Shown: positions 10,298 through 21,233, counted from the stretch's first letter. The stretch is 64,000 nt of DNA from Symbiodinium natans (GCA_905221605.1 CAJNDS010000687.1:18501-82500); one strand, 5' to 3'. Numbers and translations are program-made. Notes: generated by a model not told the origin, from the letters alone.

Positions 10298-10601
10298 GTA
10301 AACCCGAAACCCTAAACCCCGTGCAGACGACAGGGGCGATGCACCACGCTGACGTTGCAAGAAAGCATGTGCGGACAGCGGCAACAACGATAGCAAAACA
10401 GCACGGACATGATAGCAACAGTCATTATAAGGAGGGTAAGAACCATAATCAGCATGCGACAAAGCATAATCGCAAGTAAACCCTAAACCCGAAACCCTGA
10501 ACCCTAAACCCTAAACCCTAAACCCTAAACCCCCCCAAACCCTAAACCCTAAACCCTACCATCTGACGAGGAAACGGGCGGGGGAGGGGATCTACTCTGG
10601 G

Positions 10602-10705
10602 GCCCTTTATAATTGGAATAGGATTTTTTTTTTTTTTTTTGGGGGGGGGGGGGGGTATTGTAGTAAAACTACAAAATAACCATAAGGGAATACTACAAGT
10701 GATTC
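10602..10705. mobile_element. Family 5 element with T-run/G-run core
   Basis: GGGGCCCTTTATAAT, then AATAGGATT, a long T-run, a G-run, and TAGTAAAACTACAAAATAACC. Related copies with the same T-run/G-run hinge are at 52,213-52,331 and 23,835-23,945; others at 20,922-20,998 and 30,000-30,110 are more diverged. Confidence 0.6.
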
Positions 10706-10762
10706 ACCCTAAACCCTAAAGCCCAAACCCTAAACCCTAAACCCTAAACCTAAACCCTAAAC

Positions 10763-10856
10763 CAGTTTGGGCGTCCCTGGCCTCCACGCAGAGCCGAGCG
10801 CTGGGCACCAGGAGCTGGGGCTCAGCGTCGCTGCGCGCCAGGAGTGCCTCCAGGGT
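10763..10856 (-). CDS. Exon with telomere-repeat donor
   Basis: 94 bp, 31 codons plus one base, including TLEALLARSDAEPQLLVPSA. Acceptor AACCTTACAG; donor GTTTAG is the first base of the neighbouring block. Codons are almost all GC-ending. Unrecognised, probably helical. Confidence 0.65.
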
Positions 10857-11082
10857 CTGTAAGGTTTAGGGTTTAGGGTTTAGGGTTCAGGGTTCAGGGT
10901 TCAGGGCTCAGGGCTCAGGGTTTAGGGTTTAGGGTTTAGGGGTTAGGATTGGGGAGTGCTTGTCGTGTCGTCATTCAGGGGCCAGGAAACTGTAGGAGGG
11001 CTTCGGCGGGCTGAGGTGGCTTGGGCTCAGGATCTCCGCCCTAAACCCTAAACCCTAAACCCGAAACCCGGAACCCTGAACC

Positions 11083-11184
11083 TTGGGACGTTCCCCCCTT
11101 ATACTAACAGTCCTTAATGGTGATTATAATAGGGGGTGCTATCATCCCCATTAAGACCTGTTAGTATAAGGGGTAACATCCCAA
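11083..11184. mobile_element. MITE-like element, family 2
   Basis: About 35-bp imperfect inverted repeats starting TTGGGACGTTCCCCCCTTAT, with the core AATAGGGGGTGCTATCATCC. A related copy with the same core lies at 58,431-58,525. No coding capacity. Confidence 0.75.
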
Positions 11185-11811
11185 CCCGGAACCCTGAACT
11201 CTAAATTATATAGGGGACGGAGCAATTACGAATAAATTCTCTATGGCCCCTATATAAATATACGAGAATATCCGCCAAGATCCTATTCAACTATTATTAA
11301 GGCCCCCATAGTAGCCTTTTTCATGATCCGTCTTTAGGCACTCCCCCCGTGCTCTCGAAATGGAACCGGAAACCCTCTAAACCGAAACCCGCTAAGGCCT
11401 CTAAACTCCAAACGCCACAAGCCCAATTAGTCCTATGCGCCCAATAAACCCTCCAATTTCAGCCCTACAAGCCCCAAGAAGCCCTACCCTCGACCCTGAA
11501 ACCTAAAGCCTAAATCCTAAACCCTAAATTCTAAACACCAAACCCTAAACCCTAATTAAGCTCCTCGATCAGCCGAACGGGCCAGCCAGCGGAGACCACC
11601 GGACCTTTCGGGGTTTCCGGGGCTTCGGGTTTCAGGGCAGTTTAGGGTTTAGGGTTTAGGGGATCCTGCTTTCCCCCCCCCCCGTCCCCCCTCCAGCGCC
11701 CGGGATTGAGTTCGGGTGAGGGGGGTCAGAGGGGGGAGGGGGGGGGGGGGGGGGGCGGGAGTTCCCGACATTGGACTTGCGATGCTAAACCTTAAGCCCC
11801 AAACCCTAAAC

Positions 11812-11954
11812 CCTAAACTGGCCCTAAACCCTACACCCTACACCCTACACCCTAAACCCTAAACCCTAAACCCTAAACCCTAAACCTAAACCCTAAACCC
11901 TAAACCCTAAACCCTAGACCCTAAACCCTAAACCCTAAACCCTAAACCCTAAAC
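11812..11954 (-). repeat. CCCTAAA array forming the 5' part of an intron
   Basis: About 19 units, some CCCTACA and CCCTAGA. In the sense of model E this is GTTTAGGG directly after the exon at 11,955-12,023, so the array supplies the donor. Confidence 0.9.
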
Positions 11955-12023
11955 CTCTGCCGGGCTGTTGCTCCCAGAGTCGGCGCCTCCATCAGCTGTC
12001 AAGGTCAAGAAGGTTGCACCCAC
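11955..12023 (-). CDS. Exon, model E (downstream)
   Basis: 23 codons, VGATFLTLTADGGADSGSNS plus PAE, phase 0-0. Acceptor AACCCCCAG, donor GTTTAG. It joins in phase to 12,119-12,199 across a 95-base intron. Confidence 0.65.
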
Positions 12024-12118
12024 CTGGGGGTTTCCGAAACTAGGGGTGGTTTAGGGTTTAGGGTTTAGGGTTTGGGGTTTGGGGTTTAGGGTTTAGGGTT
12101 TAGGGTTTAGGGTGAAAC
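12024..12118 (-). other. 95-base intron made of CCCTAAA
   Basis: Begins GTTTCA and ends AACCCCCAG; most of the rest is CCCTAAA or CCCCAAA. Canonical GT-AG ends and matching phases make it the clearest case of a telomere-like repeat used as a whole intron. Confidence 0.65.
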
Positions 12119-12199
12119 TGCCTGGAAGATGGCTGCAATGGTCAGTTTCAGCGTGCGCTCGCTGAGATCTCGCCGTCGGATCGTGTGGTACAGTCCGAC
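12119..12199 (-). CDS. Exon, model E (upstream)
   Basis: 27 codons, VGLYHTIRRRDLSERTLKLT plus IAAIFQA, phase 0-0, between acceptor AACCCAG and donor GTTTCA. An amphipathic helix with strong GC-ending codon bias. Family not recognised. Confidence 0.7.
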
Positions 12200-12587
12200 C
12201 TGGGTTTTATGGGTTAGTGTGTATAGTGTTTAGGGTTTAGGGGCTGAGAGGTTACGGGTTTAAGAGTTTAGGGAGGATGCTTCCGCCGTGTGGATCTTGC
12301 TGTCGGGACGGCTTTTGGTGTTTAGGTGTTTAGGGTTTGCTTTAAGCACTTTTCGTTCAGATGTTTAGAAGCCTCAGGAGTTGAAGTACGAAAGAGGTGT
12401 GTGTGTGTGTGTGTTTCTTGCTTGACCTTCAGCCTACTGGGCATGCTTGCCAAACATATGGCAACTTACCACACCTGTTGCACACCGGATGCACCTACAC
12501 CGCGTCCACGCGAAGCGCCAAGATGTGCTGCCCTAAACCCTAAACCCTAAACCCTAAACCCTCAACCCTAAACCCTAAACCCTGAAC

Positions 12588-12666
12588 CAGCTGAGCTCCG
12601 GACATGCGTGCAGATGCTCAGCTCCTGCACGGCTGGGACCTCCATCAGCCTTAAGTGACACACATC
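12588..12666 (-). CDS. Exon
   Basis: 26 codons plus one base, including RLMEVPAVQELSICTHVRSS. Acceptor AACCCCCAG, donor GTTCAG. Its phase does not join directly to 12,119-12,199, so another exon probably lies between (an open stretch with a GTAAGT donor is at 12,473-12,529). Confidence 0.6.
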
Positions 12667-12969
12667 CTGGGGGTTTAGGGTTTAGGGTTTAGGGTTTGGG
12701 GTTTAGGGTTTAGGGTTTAGGGCTTAGGGCTTGGGGTTGGGGATTGGGATTTTATGTGCGCATCTTTGCGCGCCGACACACGGCAAATTAACCCATGGGT
12801 AGACTCAACATCCAACACATGATGTCTCCAAAATATAAGTCCCTTCACATAGACCCCCCCCCCTCCCCCAAACAAAAGTGCTCTAAGCCTCAAACCCAAC
12901 CCTATACCCTAAACCCTAAATCCCAAACCCCAAACCCTAACCCCAAATTTTCGTGAGCCCGATATCTAA

Positions 12970-13055
12970 TTGGCCGAGTGCCGGGCTTTTGACTAGCCTC
13001 CTGCTGCCCCACCGTGGCCAGTAGCAGCCTGGCCGCAAAATTCCTAAACTCGCGC
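12970..13055 (-). CDS. Exon
   Basis: Codons NFAARLLLATVGQQEASQKP and on, after a TTTAG acceptor, with GC-ending bias. Donor not certain. Right flank is a TTTAGGG block. Confidence 0.5.
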
Positions 13056-13518
13056 AGGGTTTAGGGTTTAGGGTTTAGGGTTTAGGGTTTAGGGTTTAGG
13101 GTTTAGGGTTTAGGGTTTAGGGTTTAGGGTTTGGGGTTTAGGGTTTGGGGTTCAGAGCCTAGAGGTTAGGGTTTAGGGTTTAGGGTTGAGGATTTATGGT
13201 TTGGGGTTTGGGGCTTTAGGGTTGAGACCCTGAGCCCTAAGCCCTACACGCCCATCGATACTGCCTGCCTGAGCCCTCAGAAGGTTCGGAGCTCTTGAGC
13301 CCTTAACTTAGTGGCTCTTGGGAAAGGAAACGAGGGATTTCAGGAAATTGATACAAAACACACACAGAAACGCGTTCAAGCATTTGAAGGATTCCTAGGG
13401 GAACCTGACGACCGACTTCCTCAGAAAGAGCCCTAAACCCTAAACCCTAACCTCTAGACTCTGAACCCCAAACCCCTAAACCCTAAACCCCAAACCCCAA
13501 ACCCCCAAACCCCCAAAC

Positions 13519-13627
13519 CGAGATGCGGCTTCCGCCTCAAGGCAACCTTGAGGGTGTCGTAGCCGTCGAGGACATTCAGGGAGAGAGAGCGGCGCGGAAG
13601 CAGTAGGGCTTGTGGAGCCTGGACCGG
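13519..13627 (-). CDS. Exon
   Basis: 109 bp, 36 codons plus one base, including RRSLSLNVLDGYDTLKVALR. Acceptor AACCCCAAG and donor GTTTGG, both in repeat variants. Codon bias strong. Unrecognised. Confidence 0.65.
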
Positions 13628-13633
13628 CTTGGG

Positions 13634-13895
13634 GTTTAGGGTTTAGGGTTTAGGGTTTAGGGTTTAGGGTTTAGGGTTTAGGGTTTAGGGTTTAGGGTTT
13701 AGGGTTTAGGGTTTAGGGTTTAGGGTTTAGGGTTTAGGGTTTAGTGTTTAAGGTTTAGGGTTTAGGGTTTAGGGTTTAGGGTTTAGGGTTTAGGGTTTAG
13801 GGTTTAGGGTTTAGGGTTTAGGGTTTAGGGTTTTAGGGTTTTAGGGTTTTAGGGTTTTAGGGTTTGGGGTTTGGAGTTTAGGGTAATAGTCTCTT
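13634..13895 (+). repeat. Long TTTAGGG array
   Basis: About 36 units, with one TTTAGTG/TTTAAGG interruption and a tail of TTTTAGGG and GTTTGGG variants. One of the longest arrays in the window. In the sense of the neighbouring minus exon it is the 3' part of the preceding intron. Confidence 0.95.
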
Positions 13896-13909
13896 GGGTT
13901 TAGGGCACA

Positions 13910-14020
13910 CTTCGACAGCTGGACAAGCCCATCTCGTTATATCTGGGCTATCTGCGGAAGCCCTCCTGCAGCAATGAGATTCTTCGGATATCAAGGGGCC
14001 GCCAAGGCACCCACTAAGAC
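13910..14020 (+). CDS. Exon-like island, strand uncertain
   Basis: Plus frame includes LRQLDKPISLYLGYLRKPSC with GC-ending codons. A second plus frame and one minus frame are also open, so only the island, not the product, is supported. Confidence 0.3.
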
Positions 14021-14286
14021 CTAAACCCTCCAAAAGTCCGAAAGTCTGTAGGCTCTGAAGCGTTACTGGCTGAATTGCCTATGGGAAACATGCCCTTAGG
14101 TTTTTGAAGAGGCTTAGAGTGCCCAACGAAAGGTTCTCAAGACAACCAACTCCCTACCCTAAACCCCAAAAGCGCCAAAACCCCCCCATCCACCCCAAAA
14201 CCCCAAACCCTAAACCCTAAACTCGAATTAACCCCTAAACCCTAATGAACCCCTAAACCCTAAATACTAAACCCTAAACCCGAAAC

Positions 14287-14396
14287 CGCACCACCTTTGG
14301 ACACCCCTATTGAGACCCCGGCAGCAATGTTGGGCATGGAGGGCGGCTCTGCCCATACAGGGAGGTCCTGGTCCTTTCCTGCGTTGGGGCGAAGGT
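14287..14396 (-). CDS. Exon
   Basis: 110 bp, including DQDLPVWAEPPSMPNIAAGV, with acceptor GATTTCCGAAG and donor GTTTCG. Codon bias favours this frame over the open plus frame. Confidence 0.55.
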
Positions 14397-14869
14397 CTTC
14401 GGAAATCCAGTCAAGGGTTGAGGGTTTAGGGCAAATCTAGTTCATGGTTGGGATAATATTAGCAATCTAAAGTTATATTCCTTATTGGGTTTAGGTACCC
14501 TTAAGAATGTAACATGGTACCCAACTATGACAAAGAAATGGTGGTGTCCGAACGACATCCCTGCCACGGCCTGGCACGACTCAACTCCTACTTCGCGCTG
14601 CGAAGCATTGCAGCTGAGAGTAAAGCGCCGAAAAGACCCAAAACCCAAAAGCCCCCGACCAAAAATCATGTGCCCATTTTTGGTACCCCAAAGCTTAGAC
14701 TGATAAGAAGAAGAATAGAGACCTATCCCAAGCCCTAAACCCTTAATCGCAAGGAATGTACAAACGACACCCAAAGAGGATAGCACCCTGAACCTTTAAA
14801 CCCTTATGAACCTCCGAACCCCAAACCCTTAGATCCTTAAGCCCTCAAAACCCTAAACCCCTTCAACCC

Positions 14870-15096
14870 TTAAAGCCCTAAATCCTGAAGCCTTTATCCC
14901 CCTCAACCCTTCAACCCTTCAACCCTTCAACCCTTCAACCCTTCAACCCTTCAACCCTTAAACCCTTAAACCCTTAAACCCTTAAAACCCTTAAACCCTC
15001 AATCCCCTAAACCCTAAACCCTAAACCCTAAACCCTAAACCCTAAACCCTAAACCCTAAACCCTAAACCCTAAACCCTAAACCCTAAACCCTAAAC
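14870..15096 (-). repeat. CCCTTCAA, CCCTTAAA then CCCTAAA arrays
   Basis: Three variants follow in blocks: CCCTTCAA x7, CCCTTAAA x5, CCCTAAA x14. Sharp changes between variants again suggest local amplification. Confidence 0.95.
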
Positions 15097-15194
15097 CCTG
15101 AAGCCAGCATGGTTCTGGCCTGACTTTGCTGCGCTGGACACGCCGCTTCGCAGCGCTAGGAAGAGGGCGGAGAGGTAGCTGAGGAAGAGCCTGG
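15097..15194 (-). CDS. Exon, hydrophobic segment
   Basis: 98 bp, including RLFLSYLSALFLALRSGVSS, a probable membrane helix, then AAKSGQNHAGF. Acceptor CACGTGAAG; donor GTTTAG at the block edge. Almost all codons end in G or C. Confidence 0.65.
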
Positions 15195-16041
15195 CTTCAC
15201 GTGTGGATTAGGGTTTAGGGTTTAGGGTTTAGGGTTTAGGGTTTAGGGTTTAGGGTTTAGGGCTTAGGGCTTAGGGCTTAGGGCTTAGGATTACTTGTTA
15301 AGGGGTCAAGGGTCCTCTTTGGGGGGGTCCCTCCTGCATGCTATCAGAGGCAAACAAAAAGAACCGGAACTTGGAGGTAACCCAATGTGGGCTCTAGCAA
15401 CGCACTGTTGGCACTCCTAGAGCAGCAGCAGCACCTACAGCTCCTGAGTTCGCCAACCTGACTAGCTTATCAGGCTTCGGCGTTCAGTGCCCGCCCTAAA
15501 CCCTAAACTTCAAGATGCTAAAGCCCTAAGCCCCAGAAGCTTGCTCCGGGTTCCTCTAGATTCTAAACCCTAAACCCTAAACCCTGAACCCTAAACCCTA
15601 AACCCTAAACCCTAAAGCCTAAACCCTAAACCCTAAACCCTAAACACTCCGCCTCCCATAAGCAGGGCAGGCGGGCTGTGCAGTGGCCGACGAAGCCTGA
15701 AGGCTTCGAGGGGCTGAAGCGCCCCATACTCCCCTTAGGGTTTAGGGTTTAGGGCTTAGGGTTTAGGGTTTAGGGTTTATAGAGCCTTAGTCAATCTTGG
15801 TTGCTCTTTAACCCCCCAGTAAGAGTTTAACTTTTGGCTCCCTTAATATGACATTAGAGGAACCCGAAACTTATAAAGTGATAAAGTTGTAGTAAAGTCC
15901 CACCTAGAAATATGCTATTCTAAATATGTGTTTAGGCTTCAGGAGTTTAGGGCCCTAAACCCTGAACTCGAAAGCCCCTGTGACATTCTGGGGTTTCGGG
16001 GGCACAGCAGGGCAGCAGCCGCGCCTGAAAGCCATCATCAC

Positions 16042-16090
16042 CTGCCAGAGCAGGGCACTCCGAGGGCAGCATGGGCAAACCATTTCGGCT
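16042..16090 (-). CDS. Short exon with good splice sites
   Basis: 49 bp, 15 codons with two extra bases at each end, including KWFAHAALGVPCSG. Acceptor CAACCCTAG, donor GTGATG. Confidence 0.5.
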
Positions 16091-16596
16091 CTAGGGTTGA
16101 TAGGGTTTGTAGGGTTCGTAGGGTTTGACGGTTACAAGGGTTTCGAGGGTTTATAGGGCTTATGAGGGTTTGTAGGGCTGATATGGGTTCATAGGGTTTA
16201 GAGGGTTCACAATTCACAGGGTTTCGAGGGTTTAGAGGGCGTAGAGCGTTTAGAGGGTTTTTAGAGTCGAGGATTTGGAGGGCTTTAGGTCTTATAGGGT
16301 TTACAGGTTCTACAGGGTGTCGAGGCTTTGTAGGGTTTATAGGGTTTAGGGGAGAGCACGACAGTCGTTTCAGATCACAAGCCCTCAACTCTTCTATTGG
16401 CGTTTGATCGAACATCTGGCTCCTTTCGGTAGCCAGAAAGAATATACTTCAAGTTTAGCATTATTGCTCCACCCCGACTAAACTTTTTGATATTTTAGAC
16501 CCTGAATTCGGGAATTCAGTGCCCCCCCCCCCCCCCCCCCCCGAAAAAACTACCCTTGAGGGGATTATATAGGGTACCTAAATCCTAAACCACCCT

Positions 16597-16690
16597 AAGC
16601 CCGGCACGTCATTCCCCAGAAACTGAAGAAAATTCGGGTCCGTGTGCCCCTGCATAACAGCATCAGGGACGCCCTAATTTTGGGAAACCA
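16597..16690 (+). CDS. Exon, plus strand
   Basis: Codons HVIPQKLKKIRVRVPLHNSI and RDALILG after acceptor CACCCTAAG. Basic, GC-ending. Donor unclear. Confidence 0.5.
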
Positions 16691-16851
16691 ACCGACCCTA
16701 AAGCCTCTAAACCCTAAACCCTACATGAAGTAGGGTATATATTTCTTGTACCCCCAAAAGGACACCAGGTATATACACTCACCAAGATTAGACAGGAACC
16801 TTATAGACACTCACCAATAACAGCAATATGAACCCTGTTTCACATCAACAG

Positions 16852-16916
16852 CGAACTCCCGACACCGCGGCCTACACCAGCATGCTCGCTCCCTCCCGCA
16901 CCAGCCTCAGCTGGGG
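16852..16916 (+). CDS. Exon, plus strand
   Basis: 65 bp, 21 codons plus two bases, RTPDTAAYTSMLAPSRTSLS and W, after acceptor TTCACATCAACAG; donor GTTTGG. Strong codon bias. Confidence 0.55.
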
Positions 16917-17120
16917 GTTTGGGGCTTGACCAAAAAACCCCTAAAGCCTTTAAACCTTGAACTTTGAACCCTAAGCCCTCTCTGGCAGGTGAAGCTTTGT
17001 AGGGTTAGCGGCGTGGTTATGGGTTTAGGGGTTAGGGTCGATAAGGCTTAGCGTGTGGGGTTGTAGGGTTTGGGGTCGTCGGGGGTTGTGGGTTGGCTAG
17101 AGCCCTTATAGGGGCTAGGG

Positions 17121-17238
17121 CTTAGCAGTTTCAGCTTCTTTGACGGAAGGGCGGGGGGAATGAAATGAAGGGCTGAAGGCTGCATTTGGTGAGGGCTGCG
17201 CTATGTCTGCAAGCCCACATCCGACACCCTCAAGCTTT
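17121..17238 (-). CDS. Possible terminal exon
   Basis: After acceptor GGGGATTTGAAAG, about 39 codons including GCGLADIAQPSPNAAFSPSF run to a TAG. Proline- and serine-rich C-terminus. Unrecognised. Confidence 0.45.
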
Positions 17239-17296
17239 CAAATCCCCTAAGCCCTAAGCCCTAAACCCTGAATACCCCCCCCCCCCCCCCAAGAAA

Positions 17297-17413
17297 ACCC
17301 TGCACACGAGGCCCACACTTGGCCAGTAACCTCAACCCCAGAATGTGAGGCCTGACCCCCAAACACCCGAGTCCACTCAGCACGGGGCATCACCCCCTCC
17401 TCCAGAATCCTGC
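17297..17413 (-). CDS. Exon
   Basis: One base plus about 38 codons, including ILEEGVMPRAEWTRVFGGQA, between acceptor CCTGAGGCAG and a GTTTTC donor. The acceptor end lies in a 48-bp segment that is repeated directly at 17,404-17,451 and 17,452-17,500. Confidence 0.55.
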
Positions 17414-17765
17414 CTCAGGGATAGGGTTTTGGGGTTTAGGGTTTAGGGTTTTCAGAATCCTGCCTCAGGGATAGGGTTTTGGGGTTTTAGGGTTTAGGGC
17501 TTTCGGGGTTGAGGGGTTGAGGGGTTTAGGGGTGTAGAGCTCTAGGGGTTTAGGGGCTTCGGAATTTCATGTTCAGGGTTTAGGCCCAAGGGGGCTCCCT
17601 GTCCTGGGTTCCTATCTACTGGTAAGTAATTATACCTTTCACCTCCCGGTTTATCCTTACCGGGGTTCGACGGCGAAGGGGGGTTAAAGGGTAGTCTACA
17701 TTTGGTACAGGGTTCAGGGTTCAGGGTTTTAGGGTTTGAGGTTTTAGGATTTTGGGGTTCAGGGT

Positions 17766-18056
17766 TTAGGGGTTTAGGGGTTTAGGGGTTTAGGGGTTTA
17801 GGGGTTTAGGGGTTTAGGGGTTTAGGGGTTTAGGGGTTTAGGGGTTTAGGGGTTTAGGGGTTTAGGGGTTTAGGGGTTTAGGGGTTTAGGGGTTTAGGTG
17901 TTTAGGGGTTTAGGGGTTTAGGGGTTTAGGGGTTTAGGGGTTTAGGGGTTTAGGGGTTTAGGGGTTTAGGGGTTTAGGGTTTAGGGGTTTAGGGTTTAGG
18001 GGTTTAGGGTTTGGGGTTTAGGGTTTAGGGTTTAGGGTCGAGGGTTTAGGGTTTAG
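17766..18056 (+). repeat. TTTAGGGG (octamer) array
   Basis: About 28 units of TTTAGGGG, one G longer than the usual unit, then back to TTTAGGG at the right end. A homogeneous variant block. Confidence 0.95.
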
Positions 18057-18479
18057 GGCTTGGTTGGGGCTTGATGGGTTGACTCGCGTGCTTGTTTGCC
18101 CTCCCGCCTTGGGGATGGAATGGATGCCTGACTCGCCTCGCGTGCAAGTGCCGGTTTAGGGTTTAGGGTTTAGGGTTTAGGGTTTAGGGTTTAGGGTTTA
18201 GGGTTTAGGGTTTAGGGTTTAGGGTTTAGGGTTTAGGGTTTGGGGGAGTTCTAGTCTGTCCTTCAGAAGCCCTCGTCATGCATGGGGCGCTTTTGAGGGG
18301 AGGGTAGAAATCACATAACCGATATTCTAGCAACTTGAACGAAGGTATGTCGCAAAAGCCTACCTTCTAGCAACATAGGGGACGTAATAATTACCAATGA
18401 AATTCCCTTATGGCCACTGTACATTTCTGCTACAATGCCCGCCCAAACCCTGTTCTAATTACTAAGGCTCCCATAGTAG

Positions 18480-18597
18480 GGTCTAGGGCCGCATGTTTGT
18501 TGCCACCCAAGCTTTGCCTGACCTGCGCGATGCCTCTGGCGCGCTGTCTTTTTACCGACGCGTCCCAGGCAGCGAGCCGCCGCTCAGGTTCGACCCT
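18480..18597 (-). CDS. Exon, basic helix
   Basis: Codons PERRLAAWDASVKRQRARGI, then AQVRQSLGGNKHAAL, with GC-ending bias. An internal GTAAAA could also be a donor after DAS. Left flank is a family 5-like element. Confidence 0.55.
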
Positions 18598-18990
18598 AAA
18601 CCCTAAACCCTAAACCCTAAACCCTAAACCCTAAACCATAAGCCCTCTTGGAAAACAGGAGTCTGATCGGGCGTGGCTACTCATCGAGACTCAGTGCTCA
18701 TCGTCCTCACATGGCCATGTTCAACAATTAAGGGCCTGCTGTCTGGCATATATGATCATATCGATTTTGTTTCTGTATGGTTTAGGGTTTAGGGTTTTGG
18801 GTTTTGGGTTTTGGGTTTAGGGTTTAGGGTTTTAGGGTTTAGGGTTTAGGGTGTTCTATATCATGGTCTGATTATATGATTATACTGTACGATTCTGCCA
18901 TTAAAATTCTGTATTAGATTATTGGAATACAGTACGACCGTTACAATATCACGGTCTTATTGTGTGTGCCTGCCTGGACACTCGAATTCT

Positions 18991-19086
18991 GAAGGGCACA
19001 AACATGTTGCGGAGCTGGATGGGCTATGGCCGTTCCAGCAAGGGCCTCGGGTTGCAAGACCCCAAGACCGAGCATGTGCATCTCTA
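18991..19086 (+). CDS. Terminal exon, plus strand
   Basis: Codons MLRSWMGYGRSSKGLGLQDP and KTEHVHL then TAA, after CTGAAG. Nearly every codon ends in G or C. The stop overlaps the first CCCTAAA. Confidence 0.5.
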
Positions 19087-19134
19087 AACCCTATGAACCC
19101 TACAAGCCCTGAACCCTAAACCCTAAACCCTGCT

Positions 19135-19306
19135 TCACAAGCCCCCGAAACTTCCCCTTGCGCAGTGCAAGTCCTCGGGCAAGGGGGAAAGGTTGATCAT
19201 GCTGGCCATCAGGCCATCTCTCCGGTAGTTCACCCAGTAAGCAGAGCTGCCCTTGTTGCCAATGGCCTGGCAACGTCTCACGGTACTCGGCTTTGGGGGA
19301 TTTGAG
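19135..19306 (-). CDS. Terminal exon
   Basis: After acceptor AACCCTCAG, about 56 codons run to TGA, including GNKGSSAYWVNYRRDGLMAS. Strong codon bias. A shorter plus frame with a GTAGTT donor is also open. Not recognised. Confidence 0.5.
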
Positions 19307-19560
19307 CTGAGGGTTTAGAGGGTCGCGAATTGCCCGGGCCGAGCACGGTCTGCTTTTCGCAGAAGGGACATCTTTGTCACGCATGCGGGATGCGGCCCGA
19401 GATCCGAATCCAGTGCAAGCTGAAGTTACTGAAGTTGCTGATGTTTCACGATGTCGTCGCTGGTTGGTTGAGCGAACCCGTCCAGAAAGCGTGCATACCG
19501 TTTCCTAAAACCCAAACCCTAAACTCCTAAACCCTAAAGTCCTAAACCCTAAACCCTAAG

Positions 19561-19677
19561 CCCACTCCTACACCTGCCTCAAGCATCGGAAGTCCAAGAG
19601 CATTCCAGAAGTGATACTGCATGCGCCGTGGTTCGAAGAGGGCCCGCACCCAACGATAGTTCCTCGAGCTGGTGTGG
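19561..19677 (+). CDS. Exon, plus strand
   Basis: 117 bp, 38 codons including HRKSKSIPEVILHAPWFEEG, acceptor AACCCTAAG, donor GTTTAG from the next block. Better codon bias than the open minus frame. Confidence 0.5.
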
Positions 19678-19852
19678 GTTTAGGGTTTAGGGTTTAGGGT
19701 TTAGGGTTTAGGGTTTAGGGTTTAGGGTTTAGGGTTTAGGGTTTAGGTTTAGGGTTTAGGGTTTAGGGTTTAGGGTTTAGGGTTTAGGGTTTAGGGTTTA
19801 GGGTTTAGGGTTTAGGGTTTAGGGTTTAGGGTATAGGGGTTAGGGTTAAGGT

Positions 19853-19885
<33 letters not shown>

Positions 19886-19890
19886 TAGGG
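19676..19890 (+). repeat. Long TTTAGGG array
   Basis: About 30 units ending in TTAGGG and TTTAGG variants, then a G-run. If 19,561-19,677 is an exon, this is the start of its following intron. Confidence 0.95.
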
Positions 19891-19998
19891 GGGGGGGGGG
19901 GGGGGGGCGGGGGCCTGGGGTAGGGGCGATAGATGTCTAAAGTCGATTGTGTCGTACATACAATATAAGCCGTGCAGAAAGTACACATCACACAGAAC

Positions 19999-20032
19999 GC
20001 ATATATATATATATGCATATATATATATATAT
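19999..20032. repeat. TA microsatellite
   Basis: Alternating TA around a central GCA. It lies in an AT-rich spacer (19,930-20,200) with no supported exon. Confidence 0.85.
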
Positions 20033-20411
20033 AACATGTAATCCGCATCGATGCGTGTAATGCATAAAAGGTGCTTGTGATGCAGATAATGCATAGAATG
20101 CATAACATCCATATAGAACATAAAATACAGATGATGCATACAATTCACATATACTACAAATGATGCCATATCGCACATAGAATACATAAGCTGCAAGTAA
20201 AGTTGTAAGGACCCTTAGTTGGGTTCTTAGGATCCTTAACTACAGTTGGTGCAGCAAGGGGGCCCCTCCTTGTACTCTAGGATACTTGGAGCCCCCTAAA
20301 CCCCCAACCCCAAACCCTAAACCCTAAACCCCAAACCCCAAACCCCAAACCCTAAACCCTAAACCCTAATCCTAAACCCTAATCCTAAACCCTAAACCCT
20401 AAACCCTAAAC

Positions 20412-20508
20412 GGGAGCCCCTGGGCGACCGCTGGGAGCCGAGGATCCAAACGGTGTAGAGCCCCACGTTGTAGTCGTTGAAGGCGTCGGAATTCGTTTCC
20501 TTGAGGTC
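20412..20508 (-). CDS. Exon 3, model D
   Basis: 97 bp, 32 codons plus one base: DLKETNSDAFNDYNVGLYTV and WILGSQRSPRGS. Acceptor GACGGCCAG, donor GTTTAG. It joins in phase to 20,779-20,917. Aromatic and hydrophobic VGLYTVWIL could be membrane-facing. Codons are strongly GC-ending; the open plus frame is weaker. Confidence 0.7.
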
Positions 20509-20778
20509 CTGGCCGTCCCAACCTGATACTTTCGGCGCGGGTTTAGGGTTTAGGGTTTAGGGTTTAGGGTTTAGGGTTTAGGGTTTAGGGTTTAGGGTGC
20601 TTTTACTGCATTTTTCAGCATGGCCAGGTGGGGAATTCAACCCGGGCTTTGCTGGCCTTGCGTTGGACTGCGGCATCCCCGGAAACGACTCCCTAAAAAC
20701 CCTGAACCCTAAACCTAAAACCCTAAAACCCTAAACCCGAAACCCTAAACCCCAAACCCCAAACCCGAAACCCCAAAC

Positions 20779-20917
20779 CGCAACCAGGCTGCTCCAGCTC
20801 GACAGCACCGCGAAGGCGGAGACCAATAGGCCCATGGCCACGTTTTGCTGGCGATGCTGGCGAGAGACCCGGTTGAGCTCCCCAATGCCCACTTGCTCAT
20901 TCTCCTTGCGGGTAGCG
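20779..20917 (-). CDS. Exon 2, model D, membrane segment
   Basis: 139 bp, one base plus 46 codons. A polar, charged stretch (NEQVGIGELNRVSRQHRQQN) is followed by a hydrophobic segment MGLLVSAFAVLSSWSSLVA, a likely transmembrane helix. Acceptor CTAGAG, donor GTTTGG. Phases fit the exons on both sides. The protein family is not recognised. Confidence 0.75.
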
Positions 20918-21018
20918 CTCTAGATTAAGGCCCCTTTCTGGGGGGGGGGGGGGGGGTTCCGTTTAGAAGGTGCCGTAGTATAGAGGGACCCAAGAAGCGA
21001 CCCGAATTTAGGGACTAC

Positions 21019-21124
21019 CCTTGTGCGCCGCTTAGCTGGGGCTGCGTGCTGGGTGTTGCCTTGCGGCGGGCGTTGTCGGAATGATCCGTCTCGAGTCTCC
21101 GGTGTACATCATTGTAAAGGTCCA
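21019..21124 (-). CDS. Exon 1 (visible), model D
   Basis: 106 bp, 34 codons with two bases at each end: DLYNDVHRRLETDHSDNARR and KATPSTQPQLSGAQ. Acceptor TCCCGCCAAG, donor GTAGTC. The two trailing bases are completed by the single leading base at 20,917. Confidence 0.75.
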
Positions 21125-21233
21125 CTTGGCGGGAACACCATGGCCATGCCCCTGAACCCTAAACCCTAAACCCTAAACCCTAACCCTAAACCCTAAACCC
21201 TAAACCCTAAACCCTAAACCCTAAACCCTAAAC

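Noticed and set aside
15833-15860. Dinoflagellate spliced-leader fragment (TTTTGGCTC)
   Set aside because: Only the nine-base 3' part resembles the leader; the rest and the following splice site are missing.
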